64,000 nucleotides of DNA from NCBI GenBank assembly GCA_900095095.1, contig FMBT01000294.1:434001-498000 (forward strand). The letters run 5' to 3'. Shown here piece after piece: positions 1 to 11,430 of the stretch; the first letter of the stretch is position 1; each line of letters begins with the position of its first letter. Below the pieces are notes generated by a model that did not search any database, was not told where the DNA came from, and saw nothing but the letters and a program-made list of their open reading frames with translations. Position numbers and translations under genes: made by a program. The stretch comes from Fragilariopsis cylindrus CCMP1102 (taxonomy: Eukaryota; Bacillariophyta; Bacillariophyceae; Bacillariales; Bacillariaceae).

Positions 1-293
1 AATTTTTCCATCAAAGTTCATCCGTGCTTTCCGTTTACCCGATTCCGACCAAGAATTCCGAAAGATGTAATACAGCTTGTCCCCATGTCTACTATTATTG
101 CCCTTCAATACAACAAGCGATTCGATCTTGGTTAATTTGGGGAGGGAGGGGCGGTACTCGGTAATACAGGGAAGTACTACCAAAGAATGATGTTCGCGTC
201 GTTATTAGGAGTAATAAAACGCTTTTGACTTGTACGAGTAGAATTGAATTGAGTGTTTGAGGCAAGACTTAGAGATCTTGATCGCAGTTTCAT
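1..293 (-). CDS. Possible edge-truncated gene, or decayed gene fragment
   Basis: I do not recognise this. On the minus strand an ATG at 293 opens 38 codons (MKLRSRSLSL...NDANIILW) that end in TAG at 177-179. A second frame is open from about 202 down to the window edge and reads sensibly (PKLTKIESLVVLKGNN, then GDKLYYIFRNSWSESGKRKA). The two frames abut and no GT-AG intron I tried joins them. This may be a first exon plus a second exon with a junction I missed, a frameshifted pseudogene, or chance. The plus strand is also open for 45 codons here, which weakens the case. If real, it lies downstream of the SGNH gene on the same strand and continues off the window. Confidence 0.3.
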
Positions 294-515
294 ATGATAT
301 AGTGATGGATGAGGTAGATTCAAAGGAAATTTTTAAAGCAGTGTTTAGAGCAGAAACCCATGACTAAAAGACCAATCCTAAAGGCCATCTTGTGATAGAG
401 TGAACATTTTCTCTTCCAATAAAATTCTTATATAATCAACAACCCAAAATGCGCCAGTAGCATAGTAATGAATCTGCTGCATATTCCAATAAAGGTATTA
501 AACTAACAGCTTAAC

Positions 516-2468
516 TTAGTGTTGCTCCCATACAATATGTGATAGACAGCATGCTCCATCAGTGCGAGTAACAATATGCTTGACCGTTACGTCCACCACC
601 ATACCGAGCGCATCATCTCCGTATGCGCCAAATTTCTTCTTGTCTTCCTGAGACATAGATTTCCCCCCAGTGGTACGAACATTTCCTAGTGCGGTGACCT
701 TTGCTGCCTCGGGAACTCCAACATTAACGCATGTAGTTCGCTTGAGATATTCTGCCGCTCCCTTTACTGGAGATATCGCCGTCACCGGAATGCCACCCAC
801 TACGATTTCCATGTCTTGATCTAGATGACAGGCTTTAGCGTCTCTTTTTTCATTCGCTTCACAAATAATGAAATCATCGAACCAATGTCTGGCGGTTATA
901 TCTGACGACTCGTCGTCTTTGTCGTGACCGTGATGGTCGTGTGATGGCCCTTCAAAGGGTAACCAGAGCCGTAGCGTTCCGCTGTCAGGAACACCGTACA
1001 AAGCAATCTTCATATCGATGTACCCCAACCCACCGCATCGCTCAACTTTTCGTTTCGTATCGCGTTCAACCTTACTCACATCTAATACCCACCCCTTTCT
1101 ATAATCATCGTCGGTTCGGTCGATCATAATATCTAGATCTCCGTCACCAATTCCCGAAACTATAACAGATGTTAAAGTTTTTCCGTGATCGGTGGCTGGC
1201 AAGAAGGAAGTTCGGCATGAAAGTTCTTTCATCACATATTCGTCTTTTTCGTTGGGGTGTCCAAATAGAAGTTCCGTCACTTCAGCATCGTTTGCAGGCA
1301 ACGCATGTTGTATAGGTTTACCAAGTTTTGGCATTATACTCGATTTTAATTTCCGACTACTATCACCGCCGTCCCGCTCGATAAGTTTTGTATCTTCTTC
1401 TTTCAAAACTATAGCCCGTTCCATGGCCTCAACGAAATGCATGGCAATAATCCAACCCATCATTGAATGTTCTTGCTTTTTAGGATGCCAACTTCCTCGT
1501 CCTGGACAAGATTTGGGTGCACCGAATTCATTCCATTCTTGAAATCCCGCCGGGAGTTGTTGTTTAGTATTCGTCTCATCAAATATCTGTTTCTCGTTCA
1601 ATATGTCCTTCTTACCAATAGCGATTGCATCACGTAGCCATCCTCGCTTGGTGTATTCGTCCAGGGTTCGCATCCGATTGGCATTAGTATCGATCATTAT
1701 AACCATAGGACGTTTGGCTAACTGTCGCGTTGCCTGTCGTAAAAAGGCTTCAAGAATGCTCGAATCTCCCCCTCCCTCGTTCATGCTATAGTCCCAACTA
1801 ATAACGTCGGGATCTCTCCCCAAAAAATGTTCCATACAGAAACCGTATGGAAAAGATGGGATTCCCCCGATGGCTGCATTACGTACTACGAGTGGAATGT
1901 CGAAAATTTGACGCATCGGTTCCTCCAAAACATTTTGAGCAACGAAGGGAAACGATTGATTGAAAAAGTTCCCCCGACCAACCGTAATAGAGTATCCACT
2001 AAACGCAAAAAGGAATGGACGTCGTTCTCTTGCCGCATCTAAGATACGTTGGGCCGTGTGATCAATCGAACCGAATGTGTGCAATCCCTTACGCAATAAT
2101 TCCGTACCGGTTAAAATAGTATCTCCATTCTTTCCCTCGACTTTGTAGCGTTCGTTAAACTGTCGACGAACATCGTTAAGAATTTCTCGAGCTTTCGGTG
2201 TAGAAATGAATGATGCCGCTGACGCCGGTGATGGTGGTGTACCAGCATTTCCTTTTGTGTCGATATACAACACTGTATAAAGACCCGTTAGACTCATAGC
2301 AACCATTATAAATACCACGAAAGATACTATTGCTAGGAATGTTTGTCCCTTTCCTCTTCGAACGTTCCTATTATGATTGACGCTGCTGTTACTGCTATGA
2401 GAGAGGACATCCTTTTTGTTACTGCCATCGCGCTGAACTTGATTACTGATAATTCTAGAACGCATCAT
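516..2468 (-). CDS. Membrane-anchored SGNH/GDSL-type hydrolase-like protein
   Basis: Intronless, 650 aa from the ATG at 2468. The open frame extends 14 codons further but only to a TTG. A basic, Ser/Asn-rich N-terminus precedes one hydrophobic segment at about residues 44-69 (TFLAIVSFVVFIMVAM), so a type II signal-anchor is likely. The next 250 residues carry the four SGNH blocks in order: FSGYSIT (nucleophile Ser, with Tyr where GDSL has Asp), AAIGGIPSFPYG (Gly), DYSMNEGG (Asn) and SWHPKKQEH (His). The C-terminal half (about 400-650) has no domain I know and contains a His-rich stretch (HDHHGHDKDD). Known family: SGNH enzymes hydrolyse or transfer acyl esters, often on glycans or lipids. The substrate is unknown. 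The protein probably faces the Golgi lumen or cell surface. Confidence 0.82.
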   Translation of the reverse strand: MMRSRIISNQVQRDGSNKKDVLSHSSNSSVNHNRNVRRGKGQTFLAIVSFVVFIMVAMSLTGLYTVLYIDTKGNAGTPPSPASAASFISTPKAREILNDVRRQFNERYKVEGKNGDTILTGTELLRKGLHTFGSIDHTAQRILDAARERRPFLFAFSGYSITVGRGNFFNQSFPFVAQNVLEEPMRQIFDIPLVVRNAAIGGIPSFPYGFCMEHFLGRDPDVISWDYSMNEGGGDSSILEAFLRQATRQLAKRPMVIMIDTNANRMRTLDEYTKRGWLRDAIAIGKKDILNEKQIFDETNTKQQLPAGFQEWNEFGAPKSCPGRGSWHPKKQEHSMMGWIIAMHFVEAMERAIVLKEEDTKLIERDGGDSSRKLKSSIMPKLGKPIQHALPANDAEVTELLFGHPNEKDEYVMKELSCRTSFLPATDHGKTLTSVIVSGIGDGDLDIMIDRTDDDYRKGWVLDVSKVERDTKRKVERCGGLGYIDMKIALYGVPDSGTLRLWLPFEGPSHDHHGHDKDDESSDITARHWFDDFIICEANEKRDAKACHLDQDMEIVVGGIPVTAISPVKGAAEYLKRTTCVNVGVPEAAKVTALGNVRTTGGKSMSQEDKKKFGAYGDDALGMVVDVTVKHIVTRTDGACCLSHIVWEQH

Positions 2469-2617
2469 GGTTGAATAGGTTGTGTTGCTTATTGTGTTTC
2501 TTATTTTCAAATTTATTTGTTGCTTTTAATTTCTTATTATTATTGCTACTTAGCAGCAATTTTCAATTTGCATGCCTTTATGACCGCGCGCCAAAGAGTG
2601 AACGCAATTTCGTCACG

Positions 2618-2619
<2 letters not shown>

Positions 2620-2649
<30 letters not shown>
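2620..2649. repeat. (TA)n microsatellite
   Basis: About 15 TA units in the 350-bp spacer between the subtilase stop codon and the start of the SGNH gene. Confidence 0.95.
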
Positions 2650-2651
<2 letters not shown>

Positions 2652-2818
2652 ATGCGAAGCTAATTAGAGTGAAACAAAGGAGCAAAAGATATATCTCTAC
2701 AGTGTATTATACTAAAATTTGTAACAGGTACTTTGTATATATGTATATACTTCGAAGTACTGATGTAATGATTGTTTATTTAATATTATCATTACAGTAT
2801 ATTTAACGTATTCTATCG

Positions 2819-5800
2819 TTAATTGCCATCATCAAAGAAAAATGGGTTGAACCCGGCGTATTTTACATTCTTGTCGTCATCGTCGGTCCCACTTGTTTTT
2901 TTAACAGGCGGAGTGGGAGAATCAGTTGGACTCTCTGTGGTATCCTCTGAATCAATTTCAGAGGATGATTCACCTGTGGTGACATCATCTACTACATTGA
3001 TAGGAGCAGCAGATGGTTCAGACATGATTATGGGATCGTCTGTTGTAGTACTATCCTCGATGGGAGCAGCAGAGGGTTCGGACATGATTATGGGCTCGTC
3101 TGTTATAGTACTATCCTCGATGGGAGCAGCAGATGGTTCGGACATGATTATGGGCTCGTCTGTTGCAGTACTATCCTCGATGGGAGCAACAGAGGGTTCG
3201 GACATGATTATGGGATCATCTGTTGGAGTGCTATCTTCGATGGGAGCAACAGAGGGTTCGGACATGATTATGGGCTCGTCTGTTGTAGTGCTATCCTCGA
3301 TGGGAGCAACAGAGGGTTCGGACATGATTATGGGATCATCTGTTGTAGTACTATCTTCTATTGGAGCAACAGAGGGTTCGGACATGATTATGGGCTCATC
3401 TGTTTGAGTACTATCTTCAATAGGAGTATCGATAGGAGCATTGGTAGAATTATTATTTGTAGTTTCGTCAAGCCCCGTTGGCGACCTCGTCAGTACCTCC
3501 TGGTCGACTTCTATGTCTACTATATCTGCTAGATCCTCCTCATTTTCAGATAGTCCATCTTCTACCACTTTATCCTCTGTCTGTTGCTGCTGTTCCTGCT
3601 CATTTTCTTCTTCGGATTGTTCTTCATTGCTAGGCTTGATAGTAGCTCCAGATATTGATTCCAGTGCTTCTTTGAACGACACGGAAGTACCTTCTTGTTT
3701 GGTCGGTATGACGGTTTCTTCATCTTTTGTATCTATTTCTTCTGAATCCGAGCTGCCGTCGTCATCTCCATCGCTACCGTCGTCCTTACTTTCATCCTCG
3801 TCGTTGGAGTCGCTTTCATCAGTACTCTCTCCTGTTTGTTGTTGTTGTTGTTGCGGCTCTTGATTTTGAATGGTCCGTACGATTCCTCCTTCCAACGTGG
3901 TACATCCACCACGACTATCGTATGCAGTATCCCACGCATCACATCCACCCTGTACTAGTAACCAATCAAGTGTATCTCGGACCTGGATATTCCCGTATCC
4001 CTTGGTAATATCACATTCGGTCCAATCTCTAACTGTGCTATTGTCAACGACATCTTGTTCATCTCTCAATGTCGATAACATTAATAATCCATCCCTTTTA
4101 CCATTATCGTCTTGGATGACGTTGCGAACGGCGCTTTTTGCCATAGCATATCGTAATTGACGATTCGAACAATTGGGGAAATGACTTTTTAACAAAGCAA
4201 CTGCACCTGTTACGTGTGGAGCTGCTGCAGACGTACCGCTGCGGCGTTCGTAGCCGTATTGAACATCACTACTACCATCACCATAATTTACACTAGTCGA
4301 TACGATCTCAGCACCGGGAGCGACGATTTCAACTTGCTCATTCCGAACGGAATTTGGTAATAACATACCATCTTCCATAATTGCACCAACACTAACAACA
4401 GATGGATGATATGCTGGATAATAATTAATACCAGCCCTTGCTTCTGAATCTTCATTCCCAGCAGCTGCTATGAGCATCGCACCATAATTTTCAACGATAC
4501 TTGCATATAATTCTGATGTGAACTGTGATGGTGCGTATGCATTACCCAATGATAGATTAACAACATCAGCTTTCCCCTTTTCGACACAGGTCCGTATCGC
4601 ACGAACAACATCCGATTCGTATCCAATATTATCATTATCGAAGGCACTAACAACGAATAGATCAACATTATTGCCACTACTGCTACTTCTTCCAGAATCG
4701 ACGACGTCAAGGATGATCCCCGCAACGTGTGTTCCGTGACCGTTAATATCGTGATTCCATTGCATAAGTCTAGTATTAGATGATGTGGATAATAACCCAA
4801 ACGAATCTGAACCACGGATTCGACTAAGATCTACTTCTCCTCCTCCCCCTCCAACACCACCACTGGATGATGAAGATGATGACGATGACGATGATGATTT
4901 CAACGACGATAGTGATGAGGACGATGATGATGAAGGGAAACCGGGATGGTCTATTGCAATTCCGGTATCGACAACACTGTGGAAAGAAAGCAGTAATAGA
5001 ATATGACATATGAATTGGGGACGGTGATAAACGAAAAATGGAACAGAAACAAATAAATAAATATTAGATATGATAAACGAAAAACATGAACATGAAACAG
5101 AAATATATGTGCATATGATAGTAATACACACACACACACACACACACATACACACGAACACACGAACACACATAGTGCATCCAATTTTATATATTTTTTA
5201 CGTACCATACCGTTACCTTATTTGGACCAGGTGGTAATTGATCAGCTTGGATTGCTTTAATACCCCAAGAATGTGTTTCTTCCGTTGTAGATGATGATGA
5301 TGATGATGTATCTTGTAAAATTTTAACAGGATGATCTTCTTCAACATCAAGTATATCATCGTTATCATATAACGATGAAATACATACGTTATCATCCTCG
5401 TCTATTACGTTAATTTTCGTTTCTTCCCCTTGTTGTTGTTCCCCGTCCTCAAACAACGATGATGATGATGATGATGAAGACGATGATGATGATGATAATA
5501 TTTGAATTTCTTCGCCCGTTTCATCATCAATTTCAATTTCAATATCACTTTCAATCTCAACATTAGTATTAATATCAACCTCAAATACTGTATATAATGT
5601 ATTATCATCATCTTCAATAATTGTAGCCCCCGAACATCGTTGAACTGATTTTCGTCCAACTTGTCCTGAATAACGTGCAAAGTATCGTCGTTTCGATACT
5701 AATTTACGTTGTACTAATTGACGACGACGACGAATAATAGTACGTCGTTGTCGTTGTCGTAATAGGCCTTGTGCTTGTTCTTGCCCACCTTGTGCTGGTG

Positions 5801-6107
5801 CCTGTTGAAGTTGTTTTCGTTCCACCGCCGAGTCATTGTCGTTGTCATTACCGTCATTCTCATGAGAGATGGTAGCAGCAATGCTATGTTGTATTGACAT
5901 AACTTCTACTGGACTTGGTGGTAGAAATTTTCCTCCTCTTCCTCCTCCTCCTCTCAAAGAACCGAACTTGTGTTCTTGGTTTGTTGAGGCTACCGATGCT
6001 TGTACAGCCGCGATGTCCAACAGAAGGAGTACTATCAGGATGGTATTCATCATCGTCATCATCTTCTTCTTCTTCATTGGCATCATCATTGTTGTCAATG
6101 TCGTCAT
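2819..6107 (-). CDS. Secreted subtilisin-like serine protease (peptidase S8)
   Basis: Two exons, 6107-5206 and 4976-2819, with a 229-bp GT-AG intron; 1019 aa. The splice restores NKVTVCVVDTGIAIDHPGF. The ATG at 6107 is followed by a hydrophobic leader (NTILIVLLLLDIAAVQA); the longer open frame to 6188 starts only with TTG. Residues about 150-300 look like an S8 propeptide broken by Ser and acidic runs (RYFARYSG, later SWGIKAIQADQL). The catalytic triad is visible: Asp in VVDTGI, His in GHGTHVAG, Ser in SGTSAAAPHV; the oxyanion Asn is in AAAGNED. After the protease domain comes an acidic Gln/Glu/Asp linker, then seven 20-residue repeats (APIEDSTTTDEPIIMSEPSV type) and a short tail. Likely secreted or wall-associated; the substrate cannot be read from sequence. 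Confidence 0.92.
3001..3420 (-). repeat. Coding minisatellite, seven 60-bp units
   Basis: Seven head-to-tail copies with an exact 60-bp period encode the 20-residue Asp/Glu/Ser/Thr-rich repeats of the subtilase tail. Copies differ at only a few positions. A partial, diverged unit follows from 3421. Confidence 0.97.
5126..5148. repeat. (CA)n microsatellite in the subtilase intron
   Basis: An uninterrupted AC/CA run of about 23 bp, wholly inside the single intron of the protease gene. Confidence 0.93.
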
Positions 6108-6564
6108 GTTGAAAAGATAGTAAGGACTTGTGTTAATGAATTGGTTTCTGTTTCCGTTTGTGAGTGTGTACGGTAGTAGTCTCAACAAAAGTCCAGAACA
6201 ATTAATTTATGAGAGAGATTGTGCATGTGGTTTCTGATTTCCGATTTTGTCACGGTATTAGTACTGTGAGAATGCTGCTGCCGCCGATTGATGCTTTGAA
6301 TAAATGATTATAAGGCCGTATCAGAATGATGTTTTGTTGTAAGAGCATTTAAATTCCTTCCGTCTAAGACACGTGGATCCTTTAAAATTTGAGATTTTCG
6401 ATGCACAATTCTACAATCGTTGTACATATTTTAAAATAAATCCGATAGATACTTAGGACTATATGTATTTATTTGTTGTAGCACTAACGGGGCGTAATAC
6501 GAAGAAATGACCAAGTGCTGGTAGAAATGCGTACGCTGATATTTGTAAGCTCGTGTAAAGCACA

Positions 6565-6608
6565 CGCTCCCCATTAGGAGACAAGGCGCTCCCCATTAGC
6601 AGAAAAGG
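6565..6608. repeat. 22-bp tandem duplication
   Basis: Two adjacent 22-bp copies, both starting CGCTCCCCATTAG and differing at two positions. Confidence 0.85.
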
Positions 6609-8066
6609 AGAACAGCACAAAATACCGTTTTGGGGAGCGGAAAATTGACTGAAATGAGTACCTTTGATATATTACGGTACTCTGTAGTAGTAAAAAACGT
6701 CACGTACTGTACATCATTCTTCTTATTCGTGCTAATTAGTGGGAAGATACGAAGCTTCTCTTTTCAAACACCAACTCCATTTTTTATAGAATTAACTCAA
6801 GTAGCATCCCCTAAATAATATTAATTTTTTTTTTGGATGCTCATAATTAATACTTAACACTACTTCATAGTTGTTTAATTCAATCGCAAAAATTCCAGCT
6901 TAAATGTTTTCAAAACACACGTCGACACCAAAAGAGTGAGTCGAAGCAAATATCAGTGATAAGTACGCGAAAATAGCCGCCCGGCCCCTTCTTGTCATCA
7001 AACGCTTTACGATTCCAAGCAATGCACTCATTGGCACGATTGATATAATTTTATCACTTCTTTTACCATCACGTTTGATGGTGACTGTACAACTTTTAGC
7101 ATAATATTATGTATCAGTAATTACCTGTAGTACTTGTTCTTACGACCAAAAAAATGACACGTCACAGCGTCAAGTCGATCCAGATAAGTAAATTCCTGCT
7201 TACAGTATTGGCCTTTTTATTTATCATGATATTTCAAACTTCACGTATTTCAATACTGAATCACTACTTACTTGAACGTAACATGCATGCAGGGTAGGGA
7301 CTGTATTAAGCAGTACTTATAAAGGAATAAAAGGATGTAATATTATTATATTATAATATTATGTGATAATGAAGTATAATAATATAATGAGAGTGTGTTC
7401 TAATCATCTCACAGCTGTAGCACTCTTCCTGTCTACTATTTATTATGTCCTATCACAAAACAAACCCCTCTTCATTGAAATATTAAATTGTATTTCTTGC
7501 TTCTGGTCCCTCATTTCCAGTTACTTGTGCACCCCTACGGTATAGGGTTGTACTACATTAGTGATATAATTAGTTACTAGGTAGGTGACAAGATAAAAGT
7601 TTAACAGTAAATGGCCGACATCATGTCAAACACCAACACCAACACCAAGGATAAATGATGATGACTATGAAATGAACATAACAGTTCTGGATATACTAAT
7701 TCCAGCAAACTACCTGCCCTACCAGTATTATGCCAAACTACTGACAAATCCCCACAAAACACTATTAAACACACATCTTTGCAGTCACTTTTTGCGCAGA
7801 CTGGACCACATACTGTCTTCAGCCCCGCCCGGCCCCCACCGGTTTCCTTGTAAATTATACCATAGTTTAATCTATTACGTCCACTATTGTTGCTGTGTTA
7901 TTGTGTTATTGTGCTGTTGTTCTGTTATGTCACATACTGCAAGGTAGCGGGGAGGATGGTATTAGCAGGAAAAGTGTTCGTATTATTCGCTTACAGTACA
8001 GTAGTCGATGATTCGATTCGAGTCGCGCTTGTTATTCGGATTTTCATTCATTCCACAATCCATAAT

Positions 8067-8082
8067 GGGGGGGGGGGGGGGG
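8067..8082 (+). repeat. Poly-G tract (16 G)
   Basis: Sixteen consecutive G residues about 250 bp upstream of the oxygenase start. Could form a quadruplex; length is also error-prone in assemblies. Confidence 0.95.
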
Positions 8083-8330
8083 TTACAAGTAGAGAAATCA
8101 TTTTCGTTCAATTTTTTCCGCGTCACCAATCAAATTTAATTTATTGCGAGGGAGTCAAATAAACATCACATTTCGAACATCACTGCATCTTGCACGATCA
8201 CACATCACATTATCATCATCGCTCAACACGCACAAAATCTCAAATCATTCGATGTATCATCTAATGGTATTTTTGAATACATCGAGCCTATAAAATAAGA
8301 CAGCAAAACGGCCAAAATTGCAACGACACG

Positions 8331-9905
8331 ATGATGTTGCTGGCCCACACGAATTACGATTTCTTTTCGAAATATGGATTATATCTTCTCGTTCTTTGTA
8401 TCGCCTCCGAAACATTGGCTTTCACGCCAGTCGTTATTCGACATCGTTCGACATCCCACCATGAATACAAATGTTTGTCTCGTAAAAACAGAGGATCAGA
8501 AATTTCACCACTGGCGAGTACGTCGGAAACAAAATGTGAATCAGAATCAACTTCCCTATCACCGTCGTCGACTACGACCACGCAATCAGCAGCGGTGCCA
8601 TCATTTTTAACAACGGATAGGAATCTGGAAGAGCCACCTCTTCACGAATCGACATACACCCAGGTATTAAGCACGGCATCCCTCACACCTATTGCAAAAA
8701 AACTTCGTCAAGCGTATGATGATCATTTTCAAGATCCAAGACAACCCAATGGAGATAGATTTGCATGGGATCCTTGGTTTGTTTCCGCTGGTGATGGGAA
8801 ACAACAACAAAAAACTATAGGAGAAAATTATGACGACCACATTGACGAAGACGACGACGAAGATGATGAAGTAGATATCCTAATAAAACAAACGACTGTC
8901 GACGGTGAAGAGGAAGCCTTAGCGAATCAAATACAGTACTCGCTTAAACGAATTCAAACGAGTCTCTTCTTCCCAGAAGATTTGTACAACTATCTCGTTG
9001 ATGATTTGGTTACAGTGGCAAATTCGATCGGACTGACAGCTATTTCACCACCCTGGACTTCGATGTATACTGAAGGAGATACCCAAAATTTCCACACGGA
9101 TTCTACTCATGGACCGATGGCTTTCGTTCTGTCTCTGTCAAATGATGGTGATTTTCAAGGAGGCGAAACTATGATATTAAAACAAGAGATATTGGACTTA
9201 TGGAGGAACTTCGAAACAGACAAGCCAAGAGAGGTTGGGAATATAGTTCGGTACGTACGTGGCTAGTCGACATATATACATGTTTTTCCTTAAAATATGA
9301 TATGCACTAACATTTCCACAAAACTATCTGCTGTATATTCATGTATACATTATCTTCGTATCATCCGACGTTGTGAAATATATATATATTGAATATACCA
9401 CTACAGATATATTCCAGCGACGCTTGGACGATGCATTGCCTTCGATCCCCGCGTTCCTCACGGAGTCAATCGTGTTACTGGAACTAATCAAGATCCGAGA
9501 CGAGCACGGGTTGTCATCCACGGGTGGTTTAATGAGCCTGAGGTATGCTGGTTTGGAGAATGGGGTGATGCTGAGACTGCAGCAGCAACCGTTTTGGATC
9601 AATCCCTGCAACCTCTCGTTGAAACTATAGGGAGCGGGGAAATAGGCCGCGTAGTAGGTTATCTCGCTGCACGGGTAGAAATTGACGAAACCGGTTCCGT
9701 TGATCGTGTATTTGCCGTTTGCGATACTGTCCAGGCAGATATGGAAGACTTTCGAGGAGTAATTGGTTACGATGATGCCGATCGACCCATAATGGAAGAT
9801 GCTGTTGCTGATGTCAGGTTAAACGTTTTTGAAACACTGAAAAATTTACAATTTGAAGAGGGAGCTGATGGACGGGCCATTGTCGTTCCATTTGCATTTG
9901 AGTAG
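8331..9905 (+). CDS. 2-oxoglutarate/Fe(II)-dependent oxygenase (prolyl-4-hydroxylase-like)
   Basis: Two exons, 8331-9250 and 9407-9905, with a 156-bp GT-AG intron; 472 aa. The splice joins NIVRYIPATLGRCIAFDPRV, rebuilding the core of the fold. The start MMLLAHTN leads into a hydrophobic segment (YGLYLLVLCIASETLAF), a likely signal peptide. The HxD iron ligands are in NFHTDSTHG (about residue 257), GGETMIL follows, the distal His is in PRVPHGV, and an Arg able to bind 2-oxoglutarate is in RRARVVIHGWF. An acidic Asp/Glu insert precedes the catalytic half. Known family: hydroxylates protein or small-molecule substrates with O2 and 2-oxoglutarate. Substrate unknown; the leader suggests entry into the secretory pathway or a plastid. 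Confidence 0.87.
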
Positions 9906-10191
9906 CATGCTGACATTGTAATTTGCGATAAATAATATTATAGTCTTAGTTATACTCCTAATTTAATAACTCTAATTTAGTACAGTATGGGGCCTGTTCT
10001 TTGACGGGTTATAAGCGGGGTATTTAAAATAGAGGGACTTTCGTTTCGTATATATTATCTATCCTGTCATATTATGCGCTATCTTGTGCTTAGATTCGTT
10101 CTCATATTTATTTGTGTATACATTATAAAACAAAGCAATGATATCGTCACACAAGTGATAAAATTATAGTGATATGCTTCTCTGAAGGATG

Positions 10192-11430
10192 CTATGAAAT
10201 AATCTTACTAATAAGAGTCCGTACTTTGTTTTTCTCATCTTCGTCATTGATTTCATCTGATGCTAATAATAATACAAGAGGTTCCGTCACACCTGATCTT
10301 AGAATAGATTTCTTGTTGTTTGCCTCTGATGAGCAAGCATAATCAAGAATACTGACGACATAACATCGCATTTCATAATTTAATGGAAAGTTTTTGAGAG
10401 CAACAACCAGCAAAGGAAGAATCAGTTTGTAATCTAAACTCTCATCCAATAGATTTTTAATACGACACATATCAAAGAAGTCAACAGCGTTTTGTATTAA
10501 TCCTTCACAAGTTCTTGAATTCCACGTGCCATTCTTTTTGAAAACCTCCAAACATTTTGAAAGAATATTATTATCTTGAAAGTATTTCTTTGTCAAGTAG
10601 TCATGATTTGCAAAAGTAGTTAAAGTATAAAATAAATCGTTCAGAATTTTTGAAGCGAAAGCACCGTCAACGGATTTGAGTTGAGACATGATATCAATAC
10701 CTGTACCAAATATAATGATAGATGTGTCTTGAATCATCTCTTGAATCATCAACGAATTGCTCGATAAAACACACGTGAGGTTCCTGAATGCACGCCATAC
10801 AGAGCGTACGGCCTTGAGCTGTGGAACGTTTTTTCCTCCAGTGTATTCTTCACTTGCAGCAATGAGAGCGTTTATACCATCACAATCCAATAGAGTTGCT
10901 ACAATTTTTGTTACAATCTCGTTTTCTTCTGTATATGCAATCTGCGCAATAACAGCCGCTGCGTTTTCGATACATTTCATTCGTATCGATCCCTTACAAT
11001 GTATATCATTCATGGTTGCCTTCAAAAAGTCTACTACTCTCACAATCCCGGCATATGTATTGAATAACTTGAAGAAATCAACATCTTTTGTTAATGCCCA
11101 CTTAAATAGGACTTTTAGTGCACGTATAGACTCCTCACGAGAATATCGATCAGAGACGATCTTACTTAACTCTTTCGATAGTTCGGCAGGTGTTGGTAGT
11201 TCTCTATTGTTATCGTCATCGTCATTGTTGTTGGCAGTGACCGCATTACTATTAGATTCCGACGCGGAATTAATATTATCTGGCAAAACAGCTTCCTCAT
11301 TGACAGAGGCAGTAGCAGTAGCAGTAGCAGTAGCAGTACGTGGACGCTTCGAATCAGTACGTCCTTCGACGCCAGTACTGATATCACTACTCCTTGCTGT
11401 CTTCTTATTGCCTTTTCGAGTGGTAGCCAT
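10192..11430 (-). CDS. Armadillo-like helical repeat protein
   Basis: Intronless, 412 aa from the ATG at 11430 (three codons inside an open frame that begins with TTG). The first 90 residues are basic then acidic low complexity (KGNKKTARSS; an Ala/Thr repeat ATATATA; Asn/Asp run), which may carry a nuclear signal. The rest is alpha-helical with ARM-like phrasing, for example IENAAAVIAQIA, LLDCDGINALIAA, VWRAFRNLTCVL and SGVTEPLVLLLAS at the end. Proteins of this type are widespread in diatoms and act as protein-binding scaffolds; no enzymatic motif is present. Divergent from the RGG-tailed gene, with 338 bp between the two ATGs. Confidence 0.75.
   Translation of the reverse strand: MATTRKGNKKTARSSDISTGVEGRTDSKRPRTATATATATASVNEEAVLPDNINSASESNSNAVTANNNDDDDNNRELPTPAELSKELSKIVSDRYSREESIRALKVLFKWALTKDVDFFKLFNTYAGIVRVVDFLKATMNDIHCKGSIRMKCIENAAAVIAQIAYTEENEIVTKIVATLLDCDGINALIAASEEYTGGKNVPQLKAVRSVWRAFRNLTCVLSSNSLMIQEMIQDTSIIIFGTGIDIMSQLKSVDGAFASKILNDLFYTLTTFANHDYLTKKYFQDNNILSKCLEVFKKNGTWNSRTCEGLIQNAVDFFDMCRIKNLLDESLDYKLILPLLVVALKNFPLNYEMRCYVVSILDYACSSEANNKKSILRSGVTEPLVLLLASDEINDEDEKNKVRTLISKIIS

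Larger units (their letters stand above)
6108..8330. other. Divergent intergenic region, no gene supported
   Basis: 2.2 kb between the 5' ends of the subtilase (minus) and the oxygenase (plus). Open frames here are 60-91 codons, lack conserved motifs and read through low-complexity DNA. It holds a 22-bp tandem duplication (6565-6608) and a 16-G tract. The promoters of both flanking genes should lie here; I see no specific element. Confidence 0.7.

Noticed and set aside
2819-2890. DDDDK sequence near the subtilase C-terminus as an enteropeptidase-type processing site
   Set aside because: Acidic runs are common throughout this genome, so the match is most likely chance.
2823-3407. Plus-strand open frame with a repeated GSDMIMGSSV protein
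   Set aside because: It is the antisense reading of the 60-bp minisatellite in the subtilase; the minus-strand frame belongs to a complete protease with its catalytic triad.
7672-8162. Two overlapping 91-codon open frames
   Set aside because: No conserved motif, one runs through the poly-G tract, and composition matches surrounding noncoding DNA.
10192-11430. Importin-alpha or beta-catenin assignment for the ARM-like protein
   Set aside because: No importin-beta-binding domain or regularly spaced canonical ARM repeats can be seen; only a generic helical repeat call is justified.
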